Below are positions 42,987 to 51,029 of a stretch of DNA of 64,000 bases, one piece after another (within the stretch, counting starts at the first letter, position 1; each line of letters starts with the position of its first letter). A program made the translations under genes and the position numbers. This DNA comes from Firmicutes bacterium HGW-Firmicutes-9 (GTDB taxonomy: Bacteria; Bacillota; Clostridia; Christensenellales; CAG-138), in assembly GCA_002841395.1 (NCBI GenBank), contig PGZM01000003.1:194554-258553 (forward strand). Reading direction: 5' to 3'. The notes under the pieces are model-generated. The model was not told the DNA's origin. It was given only the letters and a program-made list of their open reading frames with translations, and ran no database searches.

Positions 42987-44468
42987 GTGGAAAAGAAGGA
43001 TTCGGGAATCATCCTTTCCATTAAAGACGTGAGCAAATCGTTTCCGGGCGTGAAAGCGCTGGACAACGTGTCAATCGACATTGCGCGCGGCATCGTCCAC
43101 GGAATTGTCGGAGAGAACGGCGCGGGAAAATCCACGCTCATGAAAATCCTCTCCGGCGTATACACGAAGGACACCGGCACGGTCGTTTTCGACGGCGAAA
43201 CGATTGAACACACGACACCGATTGAGTCGCTCAATCGGGGCTTAAGCATTATTTATCAGGAGTTCAACCTAGTGAACACCATGAGCGTCGGCGAGAATAT
43301 CTTTCTCGGGCGCTTTGCAGAGATGCACGGCATGCGCGGCACGCACGCGGAAGCGAGAAAACTCCTCGACAGCATCGGCTGCTCGATTGACACGCATACG
43401 TTGGTGGGGGATCTCTCTGCTGCGGAAAAGCAGATGGTGGAGATCACCAAAGCGCTGTCGTTTCAAAGCAAGCTGATCATCATGGACGAACCGAGCAGTT
43501 CGCTCACCAGTGACGAGCTCAAGCAGCTGTTTTTGATCATTCACGATCTGAAAGCACGCGGCGTGTCCATCATCTACATCAGCCACAAGCTGGATGAAAT
43601 TTTTGAGCTTTGCGATATCGTGACCGTCATGCGCGATGGTCACGTCATCGATACAAAGCCGGTCGGCGAGCTGACCCGTGCGGACATGATTACCAAGATG
43701 GTCGGCCGCTCGATTGAACACGAGTATCCCGAGCGCCCGCGCTGCGTCGGTGAGACGCTGATGGAGGTGCGCTCGATCAACACCCATAAACTCCACGACA
43801 TTTCGTTTACGCTCAAGCGCGGCGAAATCCTCGGCCTTGTCGGGCTCGTCGGCGCGGGGCGCACGGAGATCGTGCGCGCCATCTGCGGCGCGGACAAGGT
43901 GCACGGGCATCAGGTGCTCATTGAAGGCAAGCCCGTGAAGATCAAACGCCCTGCCGACGCAAAGAAACTAGGCATTGGCCTCGTACCCGAAGATCGCAAA
44001 CTGCAGGGTCTCGTGCTGCGCTTCTCGGTGCAGAGCAACATCGTCATGGCAAGCCTCGACAACATGACGAAGTTCGGCTTTGTCGATTCGTCCCGGGAAA
44101 AGGGAATTGCCGAGCGGCAGATCAATAACCTCGGCATTAAAACCCCGTCCGCGCAGACGACGGTTGTGAGCCTCTCCGGCGGAAACCAGCAGAAATGCGT
44201 GGTCGGCCGGTGGCTCGAGATTAACCCGCAGATTTTGATTATGGACGAACCCACGCGCGGCATCGATGTCGGCGCAAAATACGAAATCTACGTGCTCATG
44301 AAGCAGGTCGTAGAGTCCGGCGGATCGATCATCATGATCTCCTCCGAGCTTCCGGAAGTGCTGAACATGAGTAACCGTGTCCTGACCATTTGCGAAGGCA
44401 GCATCACAGGGGAATTCAACCCCGAAGAAGTGTCCGCGCAGACGATCATGGACAGCGCGATCGGATGA
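42987..44468 (+). CDS. sugar ABC transporter ATP-binding protein (RbsA-like, two domains)
   Basis: A 493-aa protein with two ATPase domains. The first has Walker A GENGAGKSTLMKILSG near residue 40 and Walker B LIIMDEPSSSLTSDEL. The second has the degenerate GLVGAGRTEIVRAICG loop normal for this family and the signature LSGGNQQKCVVGRW. It uses a GTG start at 42987 preceded by AAGGGG. It powers the monosaccharide importer formed with the next two permeases. Confidence 0.93.
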   Translation: MEKKDSGIILSIKDVSKSFPGVKALDNVSIDIARGIVHGIVGENGAGKSTLMKILSGVYTKDTGTVVFDGETIEHTTPIESLNRGLSIIYQEFNLVNTMSVGENIFLGRFAEMHGMRGTHAEARKLLDSIGCSIDTHTLVGDLSAAEKQMVEITKALSFQSKLIIMDEPSSSLTSDELKQLFLIIHDLKARGVSIIYISHKLDEIFELCDIVTVMRDGHVIDTKPVGELTRADMITKMVGRSIEHEYPERPRCVGETLMEVRSINTHKLHDISFTLKRGEILGLVGLVGAGRTEIVRAICGADKVHGHQVLIEGKPVKIKRPADAKKLGIGLVPEDRKLQGLVLRFSVQSNIVMASLDNMTKFGFVDSSREKGIAERQINNLGIKTPSAQTTVVSLSGGNQQKCVVGRWLEINPQILIMDEPTRGIDVGAKYEIYVLMKQVVESGGSIIMISSELPEVLNMSNRVLTICEGSITGEFNPEEVSAQTIMDSAIG

Positions 44469-44484
44469 CGGGAAGGAGAACGGT

Positions 44485-45447
44485 ATGACAAAACGATTCA
44501 GTCTCAAACAGTTCATGCTGAACTATCTGGTTCTCGTCGCGATTGTGCTATTGGTCATCATCACCATCATGGTGGAGCCAAAGTTCCTCTCCGGCGAAAA
44601 CCTGACCAATATCATGCGCCAGTTCGGGCCGCTCAGCTTCGTTTCACTGGGCATGACGTTCGTCATCATCGGCGGATTCATCGACCTCTCCGTCGCGGGC
44701 ATCATCTCGCTCGTCGCGGTGGTCACGGTGTCGCTCATCGACCCGCTGGGTCAGGTTTACGCGCTAATTATCGGCATCGCGCTCGGCGCGTTTCTGGGCT
44801 TTCTCAACAGCATGGTGCTCATTTCGGCGGGCGCGCTGACACAGGCGGAGGCCTTGTTTATCACCTTCGGCATGAGCGCGGTCTATAGTGCGCTAGCGCT
44901 GATCTATACCGATGGCTCCACGCAACACATGAGCTGGCTGGAAGGAAACCAAAGCATTTTCAACTCCATCGGTTCCGGCATGGTCGGTATCCTGTCGGTT
45001 TCGTTCCTGATCTTCCTTGTCTCGCTCGGTGCGCTGTGGATATTCCACAACAAAACCTACAGCGGCAGAGCCATCAGCTATACCGGCGGCAACAAGGTCG
45101 CGGCGGAGCTTTCGGGCATTCCGATCAAGCGCAGCGTCATCTTGATCTACACGATCTGCGGATTGATGTCTGCAATCGGCGCGGTGGTGCTGTTCTCGCG
45201 TATTACAACGGCGGCGCCGATCATCGGCAAAGGCTACGAAACAAACGCGATTCTCTCCGTCGTCGTCGGCGGTACGACGCTCAAAGGTGGCAAGGGCAGC
45301 GTGCTGAGAACGGTTCTCGGTGTGCTCCTGATTACGCTGATGTCGAACTGCATGAACCTGTTGGGCGTTTCGTCCTATATGCAGGTTGTGCTCAAGGGTG
45401 CGATTCTGGTTGTTGCCATCTGGCTCGACAACCGGAAAGAGCAGTAA
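44485..45447 (+). CDS. sugar ABC transporter permease 1 (RbsC-like)
   Basis: A 320-aa permease of the branched-chain/ribose type with eight to ten hydrophobic segments. LGMTFVIIGGFIDLSVAGI near residue 55 and VVGGTTLKGGKGSVLRTVLG near residue 260 are family signatures. It pairs with the second permease as a heterodimer. The ATG follows AAGGAG, 16 bases after the ATPase. Confidence 0.92.
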   Translation: MTKRFSLKQFMLNYLVLVAIVLLVIITIMVEPKFLSGENLTNIMRQFGPLSFVSLGMTFVIIGGFIDLSVAGIISLVAVVTVSLIDPLGQVYALIIGIALGAFLGFLNSMVLISAGALTQAEALFITFGMSAVYSALALIYTDGSTQHMSWLEGNQSIFNSIGSGMVGILSVSFLIFLVSLGALWIFHNKTYSGRAISYTGGNKVAAELSGIPIKRSVILIYTICGLMSAIGAVVLFSRITTAAPIIGKGYETNAILSVVVGGTTLKGGKGSVLRTVLGVLLITLMSNCMNLLGVSSYMQVVLKGAILVVAIWLDNRKEQ

Positions 45448-45459
45448 GGGGGTAACGGT

Positions 45460-46434
45460 ATGCAAACAACTTTCGCGGCTTTCGGGAAACGCTCGTTGCG
45501 TGCTCTTACCAAGCAGAAGGCGGTCATCGCAATTCTGGCGATGCTGATCCTGATGCTGTTCTTCAAAACCAACTTCTACACGAGCTACAATCTGCTCAAC
45601 ATCCTCAAGGACGCGGCGGTCAACGAGATCATCGCATTCGGCGTCACGCTCACCGTCATCGCGGCGGGCTGCGACCTCTCGGTCGGCGGCGTGATGTGCT
45701 TAAGCGGCATCGTCTCGATCCAGCTGATCAACGGCGGCATGAACATGTGGCTCGCGGTGGTCATCGCGGTGCTTTGCGGCGCGGCGGTTGGGTTCATCAA
45801 CGGGTTCCTCGTCGTGCAGCAGAAGACGGAAGCGTTCATCATCACGCTCGGCGTTGGCATGCTCATCAAAGGCGTCAACCAGCAGCTCACGGATGCGCAT
45901 CCGGTTTCCTGCACGAACATGGAGTTCATGAAGATCGCCAACGGCAAGATCGGCGGCGTGATTCCAAACCTCGCGATCTATATGCTGGTCATAGGCCTTC
46001 TCGTATTCGCGCTGTTGCGCTTTACGAGCTACGGCAGAAACCTCTACGCGCTCGGCGGAGATTATGACGTTGCCAAATACTCCGGCATCAACGTCATCAC
46101 CACCAAGTGGGTTGCGTTCATCCTCAGCGGCGCGCTGGCTGCGATTGCAGGCGTGCTGCTGAGCAGTAAACTCAACACGGGTTCCAGCATCTATGGCGAC
46201 GATACCGCGTTGATGGTCAACTGCGGCGTCGTGGTCGGTGGCACGAGCTTCGCCGGCGGCGTCGGCGGCATCCTGCAGAGCTTCATTGGCCTGATGGTGC
46301 TGCAGCTGCTTGGCAACTGTATGAACATGCTCGGCATCGCGCCGTATATCCAGCAGGTGTGTCAGGGCGTCGTCATCGTGGCGATCATCTGGCTTGACTG
46401 CTATGGCAGAAAACGCAAACGCGAGGACGTGTGA
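45460..46434 (+). CDS. sugar ABC transporter permease 2 (RbsC-like)
   Basis: A 324-aa permease homologous to the preceding one: FGVTLTVIAAGCDLSVGGV near residue 60 and VVVGGTSFAGGVGGILQSF near residue 263. Two different permeases, as opposed to the single RbsC of ribose systems, point to a relative of the inositol/xylose/AI-2-type importers. Last gene of the sugar operon. The ATG follows AAGGGGG. Confidence 0.92.
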   Translation: MQTTFAAFGKRSLRALTKQKAVIAILAMLILMLFFKTNFYTSYNLLNILKDAAVNEIIAFGVTLTVIAAGCDLSVGGVMCLSGIVSIQLINGGMNMWLAVVIAVLCGAAVGFINGFLVVQQKTEAFIITLGVGMLIKGVNQQLTDAHPVSCTNMEFMKIANGKIGGVIPNLAIYMLVIGLLVFALLRFTSYGRNLYALGGDYDVAKYSGINVITTKWVAFILSGALAAIAGVLLSSKLNTGSSIYGDDTALMVNCGVVVGGTSFAGGVGGILQSFIGLMVLQLLGNCMNMLGIAPYIQQVCQGVVIVAIIWLDCYGRKRKREDV

Positions 46435-46474
46435 CCCTCGCGCGCGCATACACCCGCATCGATTCCCGATGGTC

Positions 46475-46501
46475 AACGCCGCCGATTTGTTCGGCGGCGT
46501 T
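46475..46501 (+). terminator. hairpin after the sugar ABC operon
   Basis: AACGCCGCCGA (46475-46485) pairs with TCGGCGGCGTT (46491-46501). No U tract follows, so termination may need Rho or the structure may only protect the message. Confidence 0.5.
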
Positions 46502-46656
46502 GCCATAGCGTGGATGGAAATAAACAATCAGAAAATAAAATTCCATAAGTAATGCAAGCGACGCTTGTTGTGATATACTCTTCTGCATAGGGCGAAAATT
46601 TACCTGATCTGTATCATGTCAGAAGCACATGTGTTTTCTTTTGAAAGGCAATCATC

Positions 46657-47400
46657 ATGATCTATTATTTCTCCGGCACTGGTAATTCAAAATGGATTGC
46701 GGAGGAGCTGGCTCGCCGTACCAACGACGAGGTGCAGAGCATCGCATCGCTCGTGAAAGACGGCCCTGTTTCCGTATTCGCAAACTGCGGCGCAACCATC
46801 GGCATCGTGTTTCCGATCTATGCTTGGGGTGCGCCGTTGATCGTAGAGCGCTTCTGCAAGAGCATCACAATCGGGGAGGGCGTCTATGCCTATGCGGTTG
46901 CATCCTGCGGTGACGACGCAGGATACGCCATGCGCAGGCTGAAGAAGCGATTCACCTTCCAGAGCGCATGGTCTGTTGCCATGCCGAACAACTACATCCT
47001 CGGGTTTGATACAGACGGCGCGGAGCTGGAAGAAAAAAAGATTCGTGCCGCAAGAGAAAAAGTCGAACAGATTGCAAGCTCGATCTTAGCGCATGAGCAT
47101 GTGTATGACGTGCATGAGGTCAAAGGCGCGTTTGCAAAAACTGCGTTCATCCGGCCGATGTTTAACACCTTTGCGCGCTCAACGCGGAGCTTTGTTGCGG
47201 ACGAAAACTGCAATGGCTGCGGCCTTTGCGAGCGGATCTGCCCAATTGACGCAATTCAGATGCAAAACGGGAAACCCGTTTGGGTTCGCAGTAGCTGCAC
47301 CCAGTGCCTTGGCTGCATCAACCGCTGCCCGCAGCGCGCGATTCAATACGGCGAAGGAACGAAGAAACGCGACAGGTATTATTTTCACATTGAGCAGTAA
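46657..47400 (+). CDS. EFR1-family flavodoxin-ferredoxin protein
   Basis: A 247-aa EFR1 protein. The N-terminal flavodoxin-like domain begins IYYFSGTGNSKWIAEELA with an FMN phosphate loop. The C terminus carries two [4Fe-4S] motifs, CNGCGLCERICPIDAI and CTQCLGCINRCPQRAI. It is an anaerobic electron carrier or oxidoreductase. It could supply low-potential electrons to the radical SAM activase, but it is not in that operon; this is speculative. Confidence 0.9.
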   Translation: MIYYFSGTGNSKWIAEELARRTNDEVQSIASLVKDGPVSVFANCGATIGIVFPIYAWGAPLIVERFCKSITIGEGVYAYAVASCGDDAGYAMRRLKKRFTFQSAWSVAMPNNYILGFDTDGAELEEKKIRAAREKVEQIASSILAHEHVYDVHEVKGAFAKTAFIRPMFNTFARSTRSFVADENCNGCGLCERICPIDAIQMQNGKPVWVRSSCTQCLGCINRCPQRAIQYGEGTKKRDRYYFHIEQ

Positions 47401-47733
47401 CGCTGCTTTACATAATGTGTTGAGAGGGTGAATCGTGACGGAGTAATAATCTCAACGAACTAAGATCGAAGCATAAAGCAAGATTTGATGCAAATTTGAG
47501 GTGATTGCCTCGCAAAACAGCTCGATACACAAAACCGAAATGTAACTATTCAGAACACCGTGAATTCTTACCGGGGCAACATGTAATCGTTGCCGGCATA
47601 ACTGTTACATAGTGATTTTATTCCGTGTTGTTTTTCTTGCGCTAAAATATCACAACGGCTATAATGAGAAAGATGGTATAAACATACTTCTTCCGCGATC
47701 GGAATTGCATAAACAAAGGGACAGGAGACGAGA
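47401..47733. other. intergenic region, no gene seen
   Basis: 333 bases between the EFR1 gene and the 212-aa protein, AT-richer than the neighbours. I see several TGTAA-type words (47541, 47582, 47604 in inverse form) and the promoter listed at 47637-47665. No credible coding frame. Confidence 0.6.
47637..47665 (+). promoter_or_regulatory. promoter of the 212-aa protein operon
   Basis: TTGCGC (47637-47642), 17 bases, TATAAT (47660-47665), about 68 bases upstream of the ATG at 47734. Confidence 0.7.
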
Positions 47734-48372
47734 ATGGACGGACAACTTGGCACCGCGAACGATTGGCAATCCCTGATTTCGAAGCTTACCGGCGTATACG
47801 CCTCACACGTTGTGTTTTCCGAAACACAAGAGCCGATTGAGATTCATGTGCTTGCTAGCAACAGCCGTAATGTGAAGTCCATTGTTCGCGATGTGCAGTC
47901 TGCCATCTCGGCGCGCTATGGCATCGAGGTGGATTACCACATCATCAGCGTGGCGCAGGTTTCCTCCAGCGTCATCTCCGGCATGGGATTCCGGCTGATC
48001 TATTCCGGCATCAGCATGCGCTCTTCCGGTAAGGAAGTGGAGGTCTCCGTCATCTTAGCACGCGAAGAGGAGCGGTTCACCGGCACCGCGGTTGGCAGCG
48101 CGATTCCGTTTTCGCGCATGCGCTGCATCGCGCAGGCAACGCTGGATGCGGTCAAAGCCTGCACGGGAAACAAGGTGTATTTCGAGCTTGCCAGCGTAGA
48201 GGTGATTCAGTCTCACGGACGCTCGATCATCGTTTCACAGGTCTATTGCCTGCCTGAGAATACGCCGCTGATCGGCTGCGTGTATGCCGAGCCAGATCAG
48301 GACGCCGCGATTGCGCAGAGCGTGCTGGATGCAATCAACCGTAAATTAGAGGTCTATACACAGGAAGTGTAA
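47734..48372 (+). CDS. conserved Firmicutes protein of unknown function
   Basis: A 212-aa soluble protein with a conserved core PIEIHVLASNSRNVKSIVRD then VQSAISARYGIEVDYHIISV. A second half follows with EERFTGTAVGSAIPFSRMR and AQATLDAVKACTG. I recognise this pattern from uncharacterised proteins in many Clostridia, often upstream of HD-GYP proteins, as here. No catalytic motif is apparent. The ATG follows GGAGA. Link to c-di-GMP signalling rests on context only. Confidence 0.75.
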   Translation: MDGQLGTANDWQSLISKLTGVYASHVVFSETQEPIEIHVLASNSRNVKSIVRDVQSAISARYGIEVDYHIISVAQVSSSVISGMGFRLIYSGISMRSSGKEVEVSVILAREEERFTGTAVGSAIPFSRMRCIAQATLDAVKACTGNKVYFELASVEVIQSHGRSIIVSQVYCLPENTPLIGCVYAEPDQDAAIAQSVLDAINRKLEVYTQEV

Positions 48373-48465
48373 TAAAGATATAGAGCCAAAAAGTAGACAA
48401 AATTTGAAATTGATTTTCCCTAAATGCGTTATTTGAAAAATTAACAGGTCCGGCAATAGCGTAGC

Positions 48466-48521
48466 GGATATAGCCTGTTCGATTAGCGAAGAACAGAGCC
48501 TGTAAAAAGGAGGCTATATCC
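48466..48521 (+). promoter_or_regulatory. hairpin sequestering the ribosome binding site of the small peptide gene
   Basis: GGATATAGCCT (48466-48476) pairs perfectly with AGGCTATATCC (48511-48521). The 3' arm overlaps the AGGAGG ribosome binding site (48508-48513). A second AGCCT at 48496-48500 could pair with the same AGGCT, and CTGTTC/GAACAG forms an inner stem. Alternative pairings of this kind are typical of translational switches. Confidence 0.55.
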
Positions 48522-48523
48522 AC

Positions 48524-48601
48524 ATGAAGAAGATCCTCATGGCGCTCGCATCTCTGGCTGCGTTGGTTCTGTCCAGCGGCGCGTTTTTCTATGTCAGATA
48601 A
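48524..48601 (+). CDS. 25-aa hydrophobic peptide
   Basis: A 25-codon gene: ATG at 48524 after a perfect AGGAGG at 10 bases, ending TAA at 48601. The peptide has two lysines at the N terminus (MKKILMALASLAALV) and a hydrophobic body to the end (FFYVR). It looks like a membrane peptide or a signal-peptide-like secreted precursor. It lies between the 212-aa protein and the HD-GYP gene, within a 15-bp inverted repeat. The ribosome binding site and hairpin support it being real; function is unknown. Confidence 0.65.
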   Translation: MKKILMALASLAALVLSSGAFFYVR

Positions 48602-48692
48602 GACAAGATAAACTTCGAGAAATGTTTGGAAATTCTGCCGGACCTGTTAATACTTTTATCAATCATCCATGGGTATGATGAGGACTGCAAGA

Positions 48693-50015
48693 ATGAACAA
48701 ACAGAAACTCTATACAACGCTTGTGAGTTTGTGCGGCTTGGCCGTTTTCGGGCTGAGCCTCTACCATTCAGTTGCAGACTATTTAATCGCATCGTCCAGA
48801 TGGGACTTGATCATCTACAGCGTCGTAATGCTCGCAATCCTCACCATGTGCCACATGCTTCCGATTTACATCACGGCAGACAAAACGATGGAAATCAGTT
48901 TTGTGCCTGTGGTTGCCTGTCTTGTGACCAAAGGGATTTATCTGACGCTGGTTCTTTATTTCATCTCTTCGTTCTTTGTTTTTCTTATCGATCCTAAAAC
49001 CAAAAAGTATTATTCGCCGTGGAAACGCTCTTTTCGGAAGGAGCTGTTTAATGTTTCCAACGTGCTGATTACAATTTGGTTGGGCGGCTTGATTTACAAC
49101 CTGATTGTCCCGACGATTGGTGGATCAGTTTTTACTTGGAATGTGATCTTCGGCGCTGTGGCGTTTTCCTTCATCGCAATTCTCGGCAATCTCGTTTTCT
49201 TCATTCTCTATTTCAAACTCAGCGAGCAGGGTCAGTTCTTTGCGCTCCTGCGCGATAACATCGGCGGAATATTGCCCAATATTTTGGCGACGATTCCGCT
49301 CGGTCTCGTGATCGGTTTCATCCTCACGCAGCAGAATGCGTATCTCTGGCTGCTGCTGTTCATGGGGCCGCTTATGCTCGCGCGGTATTCCTTCAAGGTC
49401 TACCTCGACAGCCACACGATCCTGCTGCGCACGATTGCGTCCCTCGTTGAGGCGATTGAAGCAAAAGACCCGTACACGCACGGCCACTCGCAGCGCGTCG
49501 CTTATCTCAGCAGCGAAATCTGCAAGGCGATGAGTTGCACGCGCACGTTTACCGATCAGGTGATGATGGCAGCGCTGCTGCACGACACGGGAAAGATCGG
49601 TGTCGAAGATGCTGTGCTGCGAAAGCCCGGCCCGCTGACGACCGAGGAATACGCGATCATCATGCAGCATCCCGTGGTTGGCAGACGCATCATCGAAAGC
49701 ATCAACTTACCACAGGTGGTAAACGATGCGGTGCTCTATCACCACAAACGATATGACGGAATGGGCTATCCCGAAGAAGGCCCGACCAGAGGAAACCTCC
49801 CGCTGTCCGCCGCGATTCTTGCCGTTGCGGACACGTATGATGCAATTATCAGCGATCGTCCTTATCGCGCGGGGCTTTCCAAAGCGCGCGCAAGAGAAAT
49901 CCTGGAGGAGGTAGCGGGCACGCAGCTCGACCCGAAAGTCGTCAAAGTGTTCCTTAGCATCGAGCCGCGCCTGCGTCCGGAGGACGCGGAGAAGCTCCTG
50001 CTATACACAATATGA
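48693..50015 (+). CDS. membrane HD-GYP domain protein (putative c-di-GMP phosphodiesterase)
   Basis: A 440-aa protein. The N-terminal ~240 residues hold about eight hydrophobic segments. The C-terminal HD-GYP domain follows: THGHSQRVAYL, the metal-binding AALLHDTGKIGV, and HHKRYDGMGYPEEG with the GYP signature. It probably hydrolyses cyclic di-GMP under control of its membrane domain. The ATG at 48693 has GAGGA eight bases upstream; in-frame codons to 48669 are not supported. The stop overlaps the DUF5317 start by four bases. Confidence 0.92.
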   Translation: MNKQKLYTTLVSLCGLAVFGLSLYHSVADYLIASSRWDLIIYSVVMLAILTMCHMLPIYITADKTMEISFVPVVACLVTKGIYLTLVLYFISSFFVFLIDPKTKKYYSPWKRSFRKELFNVSNVLITIWLGGLIYNLIVPTIGGSVFTWNVIFGAVAFSFIAILGNLVFFILYFKLSEQGQFFALLRDNIGGILPNILATIPLGLVIGFILTQQNAYLWLLLFMGPLMLARYSFKVYLDSHTILLRTIASLVEAIEAKDPYTHGHSQRVAYLSSEICKAMSCTRTFTDQVMMAALLHDTGKIGVEDAVLRKPGPLTTEEYAIIMQHPVVGRRIIESINLPQVVNDAVLYHHKRYDGMGYPEEGPTRGNLPLSAAILAVADTYDAIISDRPYRAGLSKARAREILEEVAGTQLDPKVVKVFLSIEPRLRPEDAEKLLLYTI

Positions 50016-50569
50016 TCCTGCTGGTTTGTGCGTTTCTCGGAACTCTCCTTGGGCTGATCTTCGGCGGATCTTTGCGCGGCATCGGACAATACGCGCTCCG
50101 CGGAATTTGGCTGCCTATCGCTGCGTTTGTGCTCAAGGCGGGCGCTGCCGCGCTGCTTGAGCCGCAGTCCGGCGCAATGGTTGTATGCCTCGTGCAGTAC
50201 ATTCTGCTGTTCGTTTTTCTGTTGCTCAACTACCGGCGGCCTGTCTGGCCGCTGTTTGCGTTCGTGGGCACGCTGATGAACTTTCTCGTCATCGCCTGCA
50301 ACGGCGGTTGCATGCCGGTTGCACCGAGCTTGCTGACGGGGGCGGGGGAACGGGTGACGCAGCTGATGAACGGACAGATCTACGCCTACTGTGTTGCAAC
50401 GGAGGCTACGCATCTGCCATATCTCGCGGATATCATTCGAATCGGCTCGGCTGCGAATCCGCTTGGATACGCGAGCATCGGCGATATCGTGCTCAGCGTC
50501 GGCGTCGGAATCCTGTGCTGGCAGATGACACAGCTGAACGTAAAGCAGACCGTCTGCGCAGAAGCCTGA
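50012..50569 (+). CDS. DUF5317 membrane protein
   Basis: A 185-aa protein with about five hydrophobic segments. NFLVIACNGGCMPVAPSLL near residue 90 and a C-terminal ANPLGYASIGDIVLSVGVG are typical of DUF5317. It starts inside the HD-GYP stop codon (ATGA) and is translated with it. This pairing recurs in Firmicutes, which suggests that it is a partner or cargo of the HD-GYP sensor. Function unknown. Confidence 0.85.
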   Translation: MILLVCAFLGTLLGLIFGGSLRGIGQYALRGIWLPIAAFVLKAGAAALLEPQSGAMVVCLVQYILLFVFLLLNYRRPVWPLFAFVGTLMNFLVIACNGGCMPVAPSLLTGAGERVTQLMNGQIYAYCVATEATHLPYLADIIRIGSAANPLGYASIGDIVLSVGVGILCWQMTQLNVKQTVCAEA

Positions 50570-51029
50570 TAACACATTCAAATTTCGTTCATAAATACGT
50601 CATTTCTATTCAAACAAGCAATTTCATGCTACCACTTGTGGTAAATTGACGATCGTTTCAACACTCTCGACACCTGATTCACCAGACTGTCAATTGAAAA
50701 TGTGCGTAAATATTGTGATTCGCGATCGTTTTTCGCGGATAAATGTTTTTTTCGTCTAAAATACATACCATGTGTGGTAATAACTTGATTGAGGCAAACA
50801 AATAGTGCGAAAAAGCGATTTAGTTCATTCAAATCTGGTTCTGCACGTATAAAATGAACAAAATGCACCCCAATTATATGTAACGCTATCGTCAATTATT
50901 AATTTTGGTGCGTTTCACTTGTAATTACGTTGTGATTGTGTAAAATGAATTGGGTACAAATCTAAATTAAGTTGCACGTTTGACGAATTTAGTACGGGCG
51001 GAACATGCAGTAGGTGAAGGATCTTGTGA
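50570..51029. other. AT-rich intergenic region, regulatory
   Basis: 460 bases with no convincing gene. It holds two related palindromes, TACCACTTGTGGTA (50630-50643) and TACCATGTGTGGTA (50766-50779), an ATATGTAACG word (50876-50885), and a possible promoter for the GGDEF gene, TTGTAA (50919-50924), 16 bases, TAAAAT (50941-50946). A leftward 88-codon open frame here has no ribosome binding site and is not credited. Confidence 0.55.

Larger units (their letters stand above)
48441..48650. repeat. 15-bp perfect inverted repeat enclosing the small peptide gene
   Basis: TTAACAGGTCCGGCA (48441-48455) is the exact inverse complement of 48636-48650. The arms enclose 180 bases that hold the 25-codon gene and its leader. 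They could close a large RNA structure in the transcript or mark the ends of a small inserted element. Confidence 0.7.

Noticed and set aside
48441-48650. Insertion sequence or MITE
   Set aside because: The inverted repeat is perfect, but no transposase or clear target duplication flanks it; kept as an open alternative rather than a call.
50629-50895. 88-codon leftward frame in the intergenic region before the GGDEF gene
   Set aside because: No ribosome binding site, no recognisable family, and it spans palindromes and promoter-like sequence.
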